DNA of 44,350 nucleotides, taken from positions 1 to 44,350 of the forward strand of contig DAOUSJ010000005.1 in the NCBI GenBank assembly GCA_030627285.1, in the 5' to 3' direction. The DNA is from Methylococcaceae bacterium. Its GTDB lineage: Bacteria > Pseudomonadota > Gammaproteobacteria > Methylococcales > Methylomonadaceae. A model generated the notes under the pieces. That model saw only the letters and a program-made list of their open reading frames with translations. It did no database searches and was not told the DNA's origin. The position numbers and the translations under genes were made by a program. Below are positions 1 through 8,090 of the stretch, in pieces; positions within the stretch are counted from its first letter, which is position 1; each line of letters starts with the position of its first letter.

Positions 1-1148
1 AAAATTCGATGACGGAAACTCATTTTAAAAATATTCAATTGCAAGTGGATGCAAATCTTAAAGAAATAAAATTAACTAAATTGAATTTGCAAGATGCTGA
101 TACTGGCACTTTAACAAGCTCTGGTTTAGTGAATTTAAATGCAGATAAAAATTTTCCAGTTAAAATAAATTTATTATTTAAGCATTTGCAATTGGCAAAT
201 AGTCCAAAATTGAATACTCATATGAGTGGTAAATTAAATTTAACTGGTAATATTGAAAAAGCTTTATTGAAAGGTAATTTAGCTGTTGATGATTTCCGCT
301 TCATTTTGCCTTCTTCTGCTGGAAAAAAGTCAATTCCTGAATTAGAAATTATTGAAATAGGCGGTAATAATAGAGTTAAAAAATCTAAAACAAATAAAAA
401 TGTAGCGGTTAAAACTACTAAACCCAAAAAAGATTTAGCTTTACAATTAGATGTGAGAATTAAAATAGAGAACCAATGTTTTATTAGTGGTCATGGACTT
501 GAATCTGAATGGTATGGCGATCTTAGTGTTAAAGGTTTTGCAAATGCACCCCAAATTTTAGGACAAATTCAAACTAAACGTGGGTCTTTGGAATTATTAA
601 ATAATATGTTTGTGTTTAATAGAGGTTTAATTGATTTTAATGGAGCTTTTCCACCAATACCAAGTTTGGATATTCAAACAGCTGCTGAAACTGATGCAGG
701 CAAGGCATTAATCAACATTAGAGGGATGGCAAACAATCCAAAATTGGTTTTAAGTCATGACCCAGTAATTCCTCAAGATGAAATTATTTCGAATTTATTA
801 TTTAAGCAAGATAAAAAAAGTATTTCACCTATGCAAGCTCTACAACTAGCAGATGCAGTTAATTTAATGGCAACTGGTGGCTTTGGTGGTTTAGATGGTT
901 TAAGCAGTTTGCGTAGTGGTTTGGGTTTAGATCGTCTAAGTGTGGGTGGAGATAATTTTGAAACTGCTGCGGTTAAAGCTGGAAAATATGTAACTGATAG
1001 TATCTATATTGAAATTGAACAAGGTTTAGGTAGTGAATCTAGCACTGCAACTGTAGAAATTGATTTATTCCCAGACATTAAGGCTGAGGTTGAATTTAGC
1101 CAACAATCTGATAGTGCAGTAGGGATAAAATGGAAACATGATTATTAG
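1..1148 (+). CDS. tamB: TamB C-terminal part (translocation and assembly module), 5' end outside window
   Basis: This is the C-terminal region of TamB, the inner-membrane-anchored periplasmic bridge protein that, with the Omp85 protein TamA, serves outer-membrane assembly and lipid traffic. The reading frame is open to the window edge, so the first in-frame ATG at base 9 is probably internal; TamB proteins usually exceed 1,000 residues. The visible 379 residues are beta-rich, with alternating polar and hydrophobic residues. They end with the typical DUF490 features: an asparagine/glycine-rich FNRGLIDFNG segment, the SHDPVIPQDEIISNLLF segment, a glycine-rich stretch and a final amphipathic strand. 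A TamA gene, if adjacent, lies upstream outside the window. Family assignment is firm; the start is unknown. Confidence 0.9.
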   Translation, partial: NSMTETHFKNIQLQVDANLKEIKLTKLNLQDADTGTLTSSGLVNLNADKNFPVKINLLFKHLQLANSPKLNTHMSGKLNLTGNIEKALLKGNLAVDDFRFILPSSAGKKSIPELEIIEIGGNNRVKKSKTNKNVAVKTTKPKKDLALQLDVRIKIENQCFISGHGLESEWYGDLSVKGFANAPQILGQIQTKRGSLELLNNMFVFNRGLIDFNGAFPPIPSLDIQTAAETDAGKALINIRGMANNPKLVLSHDPVIPQDEIISNLLFKQDKKSISPMQALQLADAVNLMATGGFGGLDGLSSLRSGLGLDRLSVGGDNFETAAVKAGKYVTDSIYIEIEQGLGSESSTATVEIDLFPDIKAEVEFSQQSDSAVGIKWKHDY

Positions 1149-1168
1149 GCTGAATTTATTGATAATAC

Positions 1169-1197
1169 TGAATAAAAATAGCAGACAGAGTTATAAT
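1169..1197 (+). promoter_or_regulatory. possible sigma70 promoter of sbcC
   Basis: A perfect TATAAT lies at 1192-1197, 17 bases after a weak -35 (TGAATA, 1169-1174) and about 38 bases before the sbcC ATG. Only the -10 is convincing, and such hexamers occur by chance in A+T-rich DNA. Confidence 0.35.
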
Positions 1198-1235
1198 AAT
1201 GCCCTCTATATTGTATGAGATAAGTTTGTCATCGC

Positions 1236-4200
1236 ATGAAAATTCTGAATATTTATTTTAAAAACTTAAATTCTGTTGCTGGTGAAACCCGCATTAATTT
1301 TCAGAAAGGTGCATTATCCAAAGCTGGTGTATTTGCCATTATTGGACCTAATGGATCGGGAAAATCTACGATTCTAGACGCTATTAGTTTAGCGTTTTAT
1401 GGTGAAACTTTTAGGTTTCAACAAGATAATGAACCAATTATGACCCATGAAACTATGGAAAGCGTAGCGCAAGTAGATTTTAGTTTAAATAATAAAACTT
1501 TTCGTACCCGCTGGCAATTACATAGAACTGATAATGAATTTTCAAGTCCGCGCATGGACTTATTGGCTCTGGATTTAAAAACTGAGACTATATTAGAACA
1601 AACTCCAACTGCGGTAATTGCAAAAATAACCAATATGATTGGAATGGATTTTCATAATTTCAGTAGATCTATATCCTTGGCGCAAGGTGATTTTGCTACA
1701 TTCTTAAATGCTTTGGATGCAGAAAGAATGGAAATTTTAGAAACTATGAATGGCACTGATATTTATGCTGAACATAAACAATTATTACAAGATAAGTATC
1801 AGCAATCTGAAACCGCATTAGCCTCAGTAAATCAAGAATTAGATTTATTGCAAATTATGGATGCGGAAACTTTGGCGGCTTCAGAAGCAGATTTAGTAGA
1901 TTTTAGACAGCAAGTAAAAGTTCAGAAAACAGAATTAAATGCCATTAAAGAGAATTCTGCATGGTTAACTCAGTTAGATTCTTTAAGTCAAAATTTAGAT
2001 AATCTAGCTCAACAAAAGCAAAAATTGCAGAATCAATTTCAAGCTAATCAACAGCAACTGGATACAATTGTAGATAATGCGTCAGTTTTAGAATTCAAAC
2101 CCGCTATAGAACAAATCAATCGTCAGCAAAAACAATTACGTCAAACAAAACATAGTCTTGATGAGTCAAATAGTGAATTGTTGGCATTAAAGCAGCAATT
2201 TGGACAACTGCCAGCAGTAGATGAGGCTTTGTTTGCAGAGTATAAAAATCAATCTCCAATTGAACAAAAACAGCATCTGGATGAATTTAAATATCAAGCC
2301 AGCCAATTAAAATTAGCTTTAGAGGCTGAAACTAAAGCTGAAAAAAACTTGCAAGAACAAATTAGCAAGCATCAAATATCTTTTGATGAGGTTGGTGCTT
2401 GGATGGAAATGCATAATAGTGAGCAGACTTTAGCGGATATTGGCGTACCTAAACTTAAAGAATTAAGAATTTTAACTGCGAAACTTGCTTCTTTAGAAGA
2501 AATTCATGAAGTTCTGCAACAACAAGCTAAAATTAACGGACAAGTTTTGGCGAAAAATTCAGCTGAAACTGTTAATTCACAGCAAAAAATTCTTGCTTTA
2601 GAAAATAAGTCAAAAAATTCTGAACAGTTGTTGAAAGATTTATCTAGTGATAGGGATATGGCAAAAGTTGAATTTTGTATTCTTGAACAGCAAGAACGGT
2701 TGGCGCAATTTAAAGCTATGTATGGGTTAGCTAAAAAAAGTCAAGAAACTAATAATTCTGGAATTTTTGGGTTTTTAAGATCTACTCCAGTAGAGTTGAT
2801 TGGTATAGAAGATTTGGAATCTAAAGCCGATGGTTTAGCAACTGAAATTGTTGAATCTCAGACTTTAATTAAGACCTTGGAACAAGCAATTAAAAATGAA
2901 ATTTTAATTCGTAAATTGTTGCCTCACAGAATTGATTTAATACCAGATTCTCCATGTCAATTATGTGGTGCTTTGGAACATCCTTTTATTATTAATCCAC
3001 CAAATGAAAATATAGATTCTAAACCATTGTTAATCAAGCAAAAAAGTCATTTAAAGTCGTTAATGTTGGAAGCGAATAAATTGCAGTTGCAAATTACTAA
3101 TGCGCGTAAAAAAGATTTGTCGAAGCAAGAAAATCAGCGTCAAATTCAGCAAAATCAAGCGCAATGGAGTTTATTGGCTAATCGTTTGAATGTGGCTACA
3201 GCAGATTTAACTGTGGAAAATTTGGATTTTATGCGGCAGTTGATTAAACAAGCTGAAGTTGAATTAAAGGATTTGCAAACTTTATTAACTAGTTATAAAA
3301 CTTTGTATAAACAAATAGCTGAATTCAAACAAAATATTTTGCAAGAAACTGAAATTGTTGATGCTTTGCAAGTGAAAAAAATAACTCTGGATACTGAAAC
3401 TGAGCAATTGCCAGCACAAATTATAACGGATGAAGCGGAATTGCTAGCGTGTAGAGAAGAAGAAGCTAGTTTGCGTAAGGAAGTTTTAATGCAGTTGAAT
3501 TTACTTGGTGAAAGTATTCCTGAGTTAGAGCAAGAAGCAGGCTTATTGGAGATTTTTACTGCAAAACAACAGGAGTATAAATTATATGAGAATCGTTATC
3601 AGCATTTAAGTGAAGTTTTAGCTCCATTTAAGCCTCAACAAGCTTCGTTAACTACAAAAATCAATCAATTAACGCAACAATTAAATCAGCAAACTACTGC
3701 ATTGGAGCAACATAAGGCAATGAATTTGTATTTGTTGATTGCAGATAAAGAAGTTTTGCAAATTGAAAAACAACAACAACTTCAGCATCAAGAGCAAGAA
3801 TTACAGCAGTTTCAACAAGTTTTAGTGAAGCAATTAGCTACCACTAAATATACTGCAATTAAACAACTTAAAACTGCTTTGCAACAGCAGGATGAGCAAC
3901 CAACATTTGAGCGTCAAAAAACTGCTTTGCAACATCAATTAGATACTTTGGATACAGAATACAATACATTAGCCGCGCAATTGGCTGCTGAACAAGCACA
4001 AGCTTTAACTGATTTTAGTGCAGAAGAGTTAATGGCGCAACAACGTGGGTTGCAAGAGAAAATTAATATTGCGCAGGCTGAAATTCAACATTTAGTGCAA
4101 AAACATCATAAACAAGAGCAGTTTAGAGAGCGTTTTACAGTATTAACTGCAACTCGAAAACAACAATTACACGCAGTTACAGAAACTCAAGCTGCGGTTT

Positions 4201-4682
4201 TACAAAGTGAAACTGATGGTTTAGTTTTTCGTCGGCGGGTGCAATTGCATTTGTCTACGCAATTATTGACTCAAACTAATAAAGTTTTGGAAAAAATTAG
4301 TGGACGTTATTATGTGCGTCAAGCACCTAGTAATCAGGGCTTGGCTTTGGAAATTGAGGATACTTTACAAAATAATAGTCGTAGATCACCGCAATCATTA
4401 TCTGGTGGTGAAAGTTTTGTTATAAGTTTGGGCTTGGCTTTAGGCTTAGCAGAAATGGCAGCTGCTGGTAATACTATAGATTCGTTATTTTTAGATGAAG
4501 GTTTTGGCAATTTAGATGCTGAAGCGTTAGTGATGGTGGTTAGTGCATTGCAAAATTTACATACGCATGGCAAGACTGTTGGGGTGATTTCGCATGTGGA
4601 AGGAGTTAGAAAACGCATTAAAACTAAGATTGAAATGGTTAAAAAACCTAATGGCTTTAGTCAATTGAAAAAAGTATCGTAA
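1236..4682 (+). CDS. sbcC: SbcC exonuclease subunit (Rad50-like ATPase)
   Basis: SbcC is the SMC-like ATPase of the SbcCD nuclease, which opens hairpins and processes DNA ends and blocked breaks. The protein has 1148 residues, typical for the family. A Walker A motif GPNGSGKST is at 37-45. Long glutamine-rich coiled coils follow, with a Zn-hook CQLC at 574-577. The ABC signature LSGGES (1055-1060) and Walker B with D1087-E1088 are in the C-terminal lobe, and all key ATPase residues are intact. The nuclease subunit gene sbcD, usually directly upstream, is absent here: the upstream gene is tamB. There is no clear Shine-Dalgarno sequence before the ATG. The gene ends 2 bases before the next start, suggesting co-transcription with the membrane protein downstream. 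Confidence 0.95.
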   Translation: MKILNIYFKNLNSVAGETRINFQKGALSKAGVFAIIGPNGSGKSTILDAISLAFYGETFRFQQDNEPIMTHETMESVAQVDFSLNNKTFRTRWQLHRTDNEFSSPRMDLLALDLKTETILEQTPTAVIAKITNMIGMDFHNFSRSISLAQGDFATFLNALDAERMEILETMNGTDIYAEHKQLLQDKYQQSETALASVNQELDLLQIMDAETLAASEADLVDFRQQVKVQKTELNAIKENSAWLTQLDSLSQNLDNLAQQKQKLQNQFQANQQQLDTIVDNASVLEFKPAIEQINRQQKQLRQTKHSLDESNSELLALKQQFGQLPAVDEALFAEYKNQSPIEQKQHLDEFKYQASQLKLALEAETKAEKNLQEQISKHQISFDEVGAWMEMHNSEQTLADIGVPKLKELRILTAKLASLEEIHEVLQQQAKINGQVLAKNSAETVNSQQKILALENKSKNSEQLLKDLSSDRDMAKVEFCILEQQERLAQFKAMYGLAKKSQETNNSGIFGFLRSTPVELIGIEDLESKADGLATEIVESQTLIKTLEQAIKNEILIRKLLPHRIDLIPDSPCQLCGALEHPFIINPPNENIDSKPLLIKQKSHLKSLMLEANKLQLQITNARKKDLSKQENQRQIQQNQAQWSLLANRLNVATADLTVENLDFMRQLIKQAEVELKDLQTLLTSYKTLYKQIAEFKQNILQETEIVDALQVKKITLDTETEQLPAQIITDEAELLACREEEASLRKEVLMQLNLLGESIPELEQEAGLLEIFTAKQQEYKLYENRYQHLSEVLAPFKPQQASLTTKINQLTQQLNQQTTALEQHKAMNLYLLIADKEVLQIEKQQQLQHQEQELQQFQQVLVKQLATTKYTAIKQLKTALQQQDEQPTFERQKTALQHQLDTLDTEYNTLAAQLAAEQAQALTDFSAEELMAQQRGLQEKINIAQAEIQHLVQKHHKQEQFRERFTVLTATRKQQLHAVTETQAAVLQSETDGLVFRRRVQLHLSTQLLTQTNKVLEKISGRYYVRQAPSNQGLALEIEDTLQNNSRRSPQSLSGGESFVISLGLALGLAEMAAAGNTIDSLFLDEGFGNLDAEALVMVVSALQNLHTHGKTVGVISHVEGVRKRIKTKIEMVKKPNGFSQLKKVS

Positions 4683-4684
4683 TT

Positions 4685-5731
4685 ATGAGTCAAATTAATA
4701 TTATTGAACCAGATACTGCGGAAGATATTCCCCAAGCAGTTTCATTTAAGGTTTTGTTAGGATTTTATCTAATTATTCCGTTATGCTTAGGCATTCAAAT
4801 TATAGATAGCCAAGTTTATGCTGGCGAATTACTTACTATTTTGCCTAGTAGTCCAGCGCATTTTGTCTTGTTGCAAGTATTATTAGGTACGCCGCATATT
4901 ATTGCTAGTGCAATTTTAGTGACTAGTAATCGTGAATATTTAGCGCGTTACAAAAGTAAATTACTTTGGATGTCGGGTTTAATATTGCTGGTATTTGGTT
5001 TTGGAAGTTTAATTATTCCACATAAAGTTTTATACATAATTAGTGCTTGTTGGACTGTGTATCACGTATTAAAACAACAACAAGGCATTGGTAGAGGTTT
5101 ATATAAGCTTCCAAATCGAGAATTTTATTTAATTCTATGGTTAAGTATTTTGGCTGGAATTTTTATTTATATGGGGATTTTTCTAAAAAATAGCTTAACT
5201 GTGCAACAAACTGAATGGATTAAACATCTTGCCGCTAGTTTTACCATTGGTTTGGTATTAACCAGTTTCTTAGCCCAAAGATATATTTATACCAAGCTTG
5301 GGAAGTATTTTTTATGGGCAAATACTATTTTGATTGTAAGCAGTTTTTATTTATACGATCAAAAATATTATTTCCTCGCAATTTTAATTCCACGTCTAAT
5401 TCATGATGCTAGTGCATACTTGTTTTATATTACCCATGATTACAATAAACATCATCTGCAAGCCCAAAATAAGATATACAAATTTACTCAAAAGCTCCGC
5501 TTGCCGATTATTTTAGTGTTACCAATAATATCTATTGGTTTAACTATAGTTTTGCAATTATATGGCGATGCATGGATTAATTTTCTTGGGCAAGCAATAT
5601 TTAACATTGAAATTCGCAAAGCTATTACTTTAGGCTTAATTGGGTATTTATCTCTAATGCATTATTATAGTGAAAGTTTTCTATGGCAACGTGGTTCATT
5701 ATTGCGAGCATTCATTAAATTTAAAACTTAG
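4685..5731 (+). CDS. polytopic membrane protein with conserved-looking histidine motifs, function unknown
   Basis: I do not recognise a named family. The 348-residue protein has about eight hydrophobic segments, so it should sit in the inner membrane. Histidines lie in short motifs at or inside the membrane segments: GTPH (H71), WTVYHVLKQQ (H127), PRLIHD (H240-D241), THDYNKHH (H251, H256, H257) and MHYYSE (H326). This spread of His/Asp motifs resembles membrane metalloenzymes such as Brp/Blh carotenoid dioxygenases or desaturase-like proteins, but I cannot show homology. It starts 2 bases after sbcC stops, probably in one transcript, although no functional tie to DNA repair is evident. Its stop overlaps by 4 bases the 3' end of the convergent gene on the other strand. 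Confidence 0.75.
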   Translation: MSQINIIEPDTAEDIPQAVSFKVLLGFYLIIPLCLGIQIIDSQVYAGELLTILPSSPAHFVLLQVLLGTPHIIASAILVTSNREYLARYKSKLLWMSGLILLVFGFGSLIIPHKVLYIISACWTVYHVLKQQQGIGRGLYKLPNREFYLILWLSILAGIFIYMGIFLKNSLTVQQTEWIKHLAASFTIGLVLTSFLAQRYIYTKLGKYFLWANTILIVSSFYLYDQKYYFLAILIPRLIHDASAYLFYITHDYNKHHLQAQNKIYKFTQKLRLPIILVLPIISIGLTIVLQLYGDAWINFLGQAIFNIEIRKAITLGLIGYLSLMHYYSESFLWQRGSLLRAFIKFKT

Positions 5732-6078
5732 TCGGCTACATCTTCAGCAGCAGAATTTTGAAAACCCTTAATTGGCTTATCAAATGTTGCTCTGGCAGGT
5801 TTTAATACCAAAAATTCCGCTGTACGATTAAAAGTATCTGGTGGTGAAAATAAACTTAAAATCGCAGTAACTGGAGCAGTAGCAACAAATACTCCAGCTC
5901 CAACTACAGTTTGGACAAAACTTGGAACCCGTTCAGCCAATTCTATTGCAGTATTCATATGATCTTCAGTAGTTTTTGACTTGGTAGTAACTTCTGGTTT
6001 TGCTACTGGTTCATTTGCATAACAAAAATTATGTGATGTTATTGCAAAAGTTAATAGAACAGCTAAAATTGGTTTCAT
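5728..6078 (-). CDS. small secreted protein of unknown function
   Basis: This 116-residue protein begins with a classical signal peptide: MKP, a hydrophobic core (ILAVLLTFAI) and a likely cleavage site after CYA near residue 21. The mature part has a low-complexity linker rich in K, T, P and E, then an amphipathic region and a hydrophobic valine/alanine-rich stretch (about residues 60-80) that could insert in a membrane. I recognise no domain. It is convergent with the upstream membrane-protein gene, overlapping its 3' end by 4 bases. It lies 29 bases downstream of a 41-residue membrane peptide on the same strand, so the two may share a transcript. Confidence 0.65.
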   Translation of the reverse strand: MKPILAVLLTFAITSHNFCYANEPVAKPEVTTKSKTTEDHMNTAIELAERVPSFVQTVVGAGVFVATAPVTAILSLFSPPDTFNRTAEFLVLKPARATFDKPIKGFQNSAAEDVAD

Positions 6079-6107
6079 AATGTGTAGTTTCTCAAGTGAA
6101 CAAACAG

Positions 6108-6233
6108 TTATTTTTTTACAATTTCTTTAAAGCGTTTTTTGAACTTTTCTTTATCAGAAAAATAATACGGGAGCATAAATAATGCCGGCCATGAAACTAG
6201 TGAAAAAATTTTCAGTAAAGTAAAAAAACTCAT
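6108..6233 (-). CDS. 41-residue single-span membrane peptide
   Basis: This is a small ORF read directly from the minus strand: ATG at 6233, TAA at 6108-6110, 41 residues. A good Shine-Dalgarno sequence (GGAGT, plus-strand 6241-6245) is correctly spaced upstream. The peptide has one hydrophobic segment (about residues 4-24, with SWPALFMLPYYF) and then a strongly basic tail rich in lysine with a C-terminal KK, so the tail should face the cytoplasm. I recognise no family. It lies between the djlA-like gene and the small secreted protein on the same strand. Coding status rests on the ribosome-binding site and the membrane-plus-basic-tail pattern. Confidence 0.55.
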   Translation of the reverse strand: MSFFTLLKIFSLVSWPALFMLPYYFSDKEKFKKRFKEIVKK

Positions 6234-6287
6234 AAAATTTACTCCATAAATATGAACATTCTTTGAGTTTTAAATATACACTTAATT

Positions 6288-7106
6288 TCAAGATTCAGCA
6301 GAATTTTTTCGAGCTTGTTTAATAGCATCATAAGCTTTACTAATTTGTTGAGTTTTTTCCTTAGCTAAAGTCATCATTTCCTCTGGTAAGCCTTTAGCCG
6401 CTAATTTATCTGGATGATGTTGACTAATTTGTTTGCGATAAGCCTGCTTAACTTCTGCATCACTAGCCGTAGTTTGCAATTCCAATACTGCATAGGCTTC
6501 GGATAAATTGCCACGTTGAGTTTTATCTTGATTAGCTTGTTGACGATAATTTTGAAATTTTTGTTGCGCAATTAAACGCCGTTTAATACGTTGATATTGG
6601 GTATCAGAAACTTTTAGTTGTACACAAATTTTTAATAACACGGCTTCTTCTGCAGCTAAAATAGCCCCATCTGCTAAAGCAATTTGAATCTGAATTTCCA
6701 AAAACATGCGCACTAAATGTTTTTGCTGTTGGCAATGTTGTTGAAAATTATTTAATGTATTTGTTAGTGAAAAAGATTCTTGTTTGCCTTGATTAAATAA
6801 TTGAATTGCTTGTTGACGTTTTGCATCTGAGAGTTGCATAAATTGCATAAACTGCTCTGCAAGTTGAATCTCAGCTGCTGAGACTACGCCATCTGATTTT
6901 GCCACGCAGCCCATAATTAAAAATGTAGTATTAAAAAATGTGGTTTGAGTGGTATTTTTTTCATCTGAAATTAAAAAATGCTGTAATTGTTGCATTGCGC
7001 TAGGTTTATCTAATTGATATCCAGCAGCTGCACCGATTAATGCACCTAAAGGTCCGCCAATAAAAAATCCAGTGGCTGCGCCAAAAATTTTGCCTTTCCA
7101 TGCCAT
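6288..7106 (-). CDS. djlA: DjlA-like membrane co-chaperone (TerB domain + J domain)
   Basis: DjlA is a membrane-anchored J-protein that stimulates DnaK at the inner membrane. The 272-residue protein shows the DjlA order. An N-terminal glycine-rich membrane segment (residues 8-31, GxxxG pattern) comes first. A helical TerB-like domain (about 58-175) with two acidic DG motifs (KSDGVVSAAE, LADGAILAAE) follows. The C-terminal J domain (about 204-268) carries the essential HPD tripeptide at 231-233. The gene is divergent from purC with only about 70 bases between coding starts, so the two promoters must be close or overlapping. Confidence 0.85.
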   Translation of the reverse strand: MAWKGKIFGAATGFFIGGPLGALIGAAAGYQLDKPSAMQQLQHFLISDEKNTTQTTFFNTTFLIMGCVAKSDGVVSAAEIQLAEQFMQFMQLSDAKRQQAIQLFNQGKQESFSLTNTLNNFQQHCQQQKHLVRMFLEIQIQIALADGAILAAEEAVLLKICVQLKVSDTQYQRIKRRLIAQQKFQNYRQQANQDKTQRGNLSEAYAVLELQTTASDAEVKQAYRKQISQHHPDKLAAKGLPEEMMTLAKEKTQQISKAYDAIKQARKNSAES

Positions 7107-7175
7107 GCTTACTTATCCCCTCTGGTTTAAAAGATGATAGAATCACCCTCATTTTTTGAAATTTGTTGGGATATT

Positions 7176-8090
7176 ATGACTGTTCCTGTGGCTGTTTACG
7201 ACTCTTGTATTACTTCTTTAAAGCTGATAGCACGTGGAAAAGTGCGGGATATGTATGCTGTTGATGCTGAAACCTTATTAATTGTGACTACGGATAGATT
7301 ATCAGCTTTTGATGTTATTTTGTCAGAACCAATCCCAGAAAAAGGCAAAGTTTTAACTTCGGTATCTAATTTTTGGTTTCAAAAACTACAAAATATTATT
7401 CCAAATCATTTAGCCAATATACCTTTAACCCAAGTATTGCCAAATGCTAATGAACGTGAACAGGTTTTAGGGCGTGCGATTGTGGTAAAACGCTTGCAAC
7501 CAGTGCCAATAGAGGCAATTGTGCGAGGTTATTTAATTGGTTCTGGTTGGAAAGATTATCAAAACACTGGCTCAGTTTGTGGCATTAAAATAGCATCTGG
7601 TTTGCAACAAGCAGAAAAATTACCTCAAGCTATCTATACACCATCTAGTAAAGCTGCCGTTGGCGAGCATGATGAAAATATTTCTTTTGCCGATACAGTA
7701 TCTTTGGTGGGTTTAGAAATAGCTACCCAAGTGCGTGACATAAGTTTGAAATTATATACTGAAGCGGCTGCATATGCTTATCAACGTGGCATTATTATCG
7801 CTGATACTAAATTTGAATTTGGTTTAGATACACAAGGTAAACTATTTTTAATTGATGAAGTTTTGACTCCAGATTCTTCCAGATTTTGGCCAATTGAAGC
7901 TTATAAAATTGGAATTAGTCCGCCCAGTTTTGACAAACAATATATTCGGGATTATTTAGAAACTTTGGCTTGGGATAAAACTGCTCCAGCCCCTAAATTA
8001 CCTTTAGAAGTACGAGAATTTTGTGCGCAAAAATATCGTGAAGCGGAACTTAAATTAACTCAAACTAGTGAGTGTAATGACAACAGCTAA
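7176..8090 (+). CDS. purC: SAICAR synthetase (purine biosynthesis)
   Basis: PurC joins aspartate to CAIR using ATP to form SAICAR in de novo purine synthesis. Family motifs are clear: the ATP-binding ARGKVRDMY near the N terminus, [43 protein letters not shown] and the C-terminal [15 protein letters not shown] chose the ATG at 7176 (304 residues), because the 14 residues in frame upstream (from 7134) do not look like the family and 7176 has a GGGA-type site 6 bases upstream. The stop lies inside the polA start region, so the two genes are translationally overlapped by 14 bases, or 23 if polA starts at the GTG at 8068. Confidence 0.95.
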   Translation: MTVPVAVYDSCITSLKLIARGKVRDMYAVDAETLLIVTTDRLSAFDVILSEPIPEKGKVLTSVSNFWFQKLQNIIPNHLANIPLTQVLPNANEREQVLGRAIVVKRLQPVPIEAIVRGYLIGSGWKDYQNTGSVCGIKIASGLQQAEKLPQAIYTPSSKAAVGEHDENISFADTVSLVGLEIATQVRDISLKLYTEAAAYAYQRGIIIADTKFEFGLDTQGKLFLIDEVLTPDSSRFWPIEAYKIGISPPSFDKQYIRDYLETLAWDKTAPAPKLPLEVREFCAQKYREAELKLTQTSECNDNS

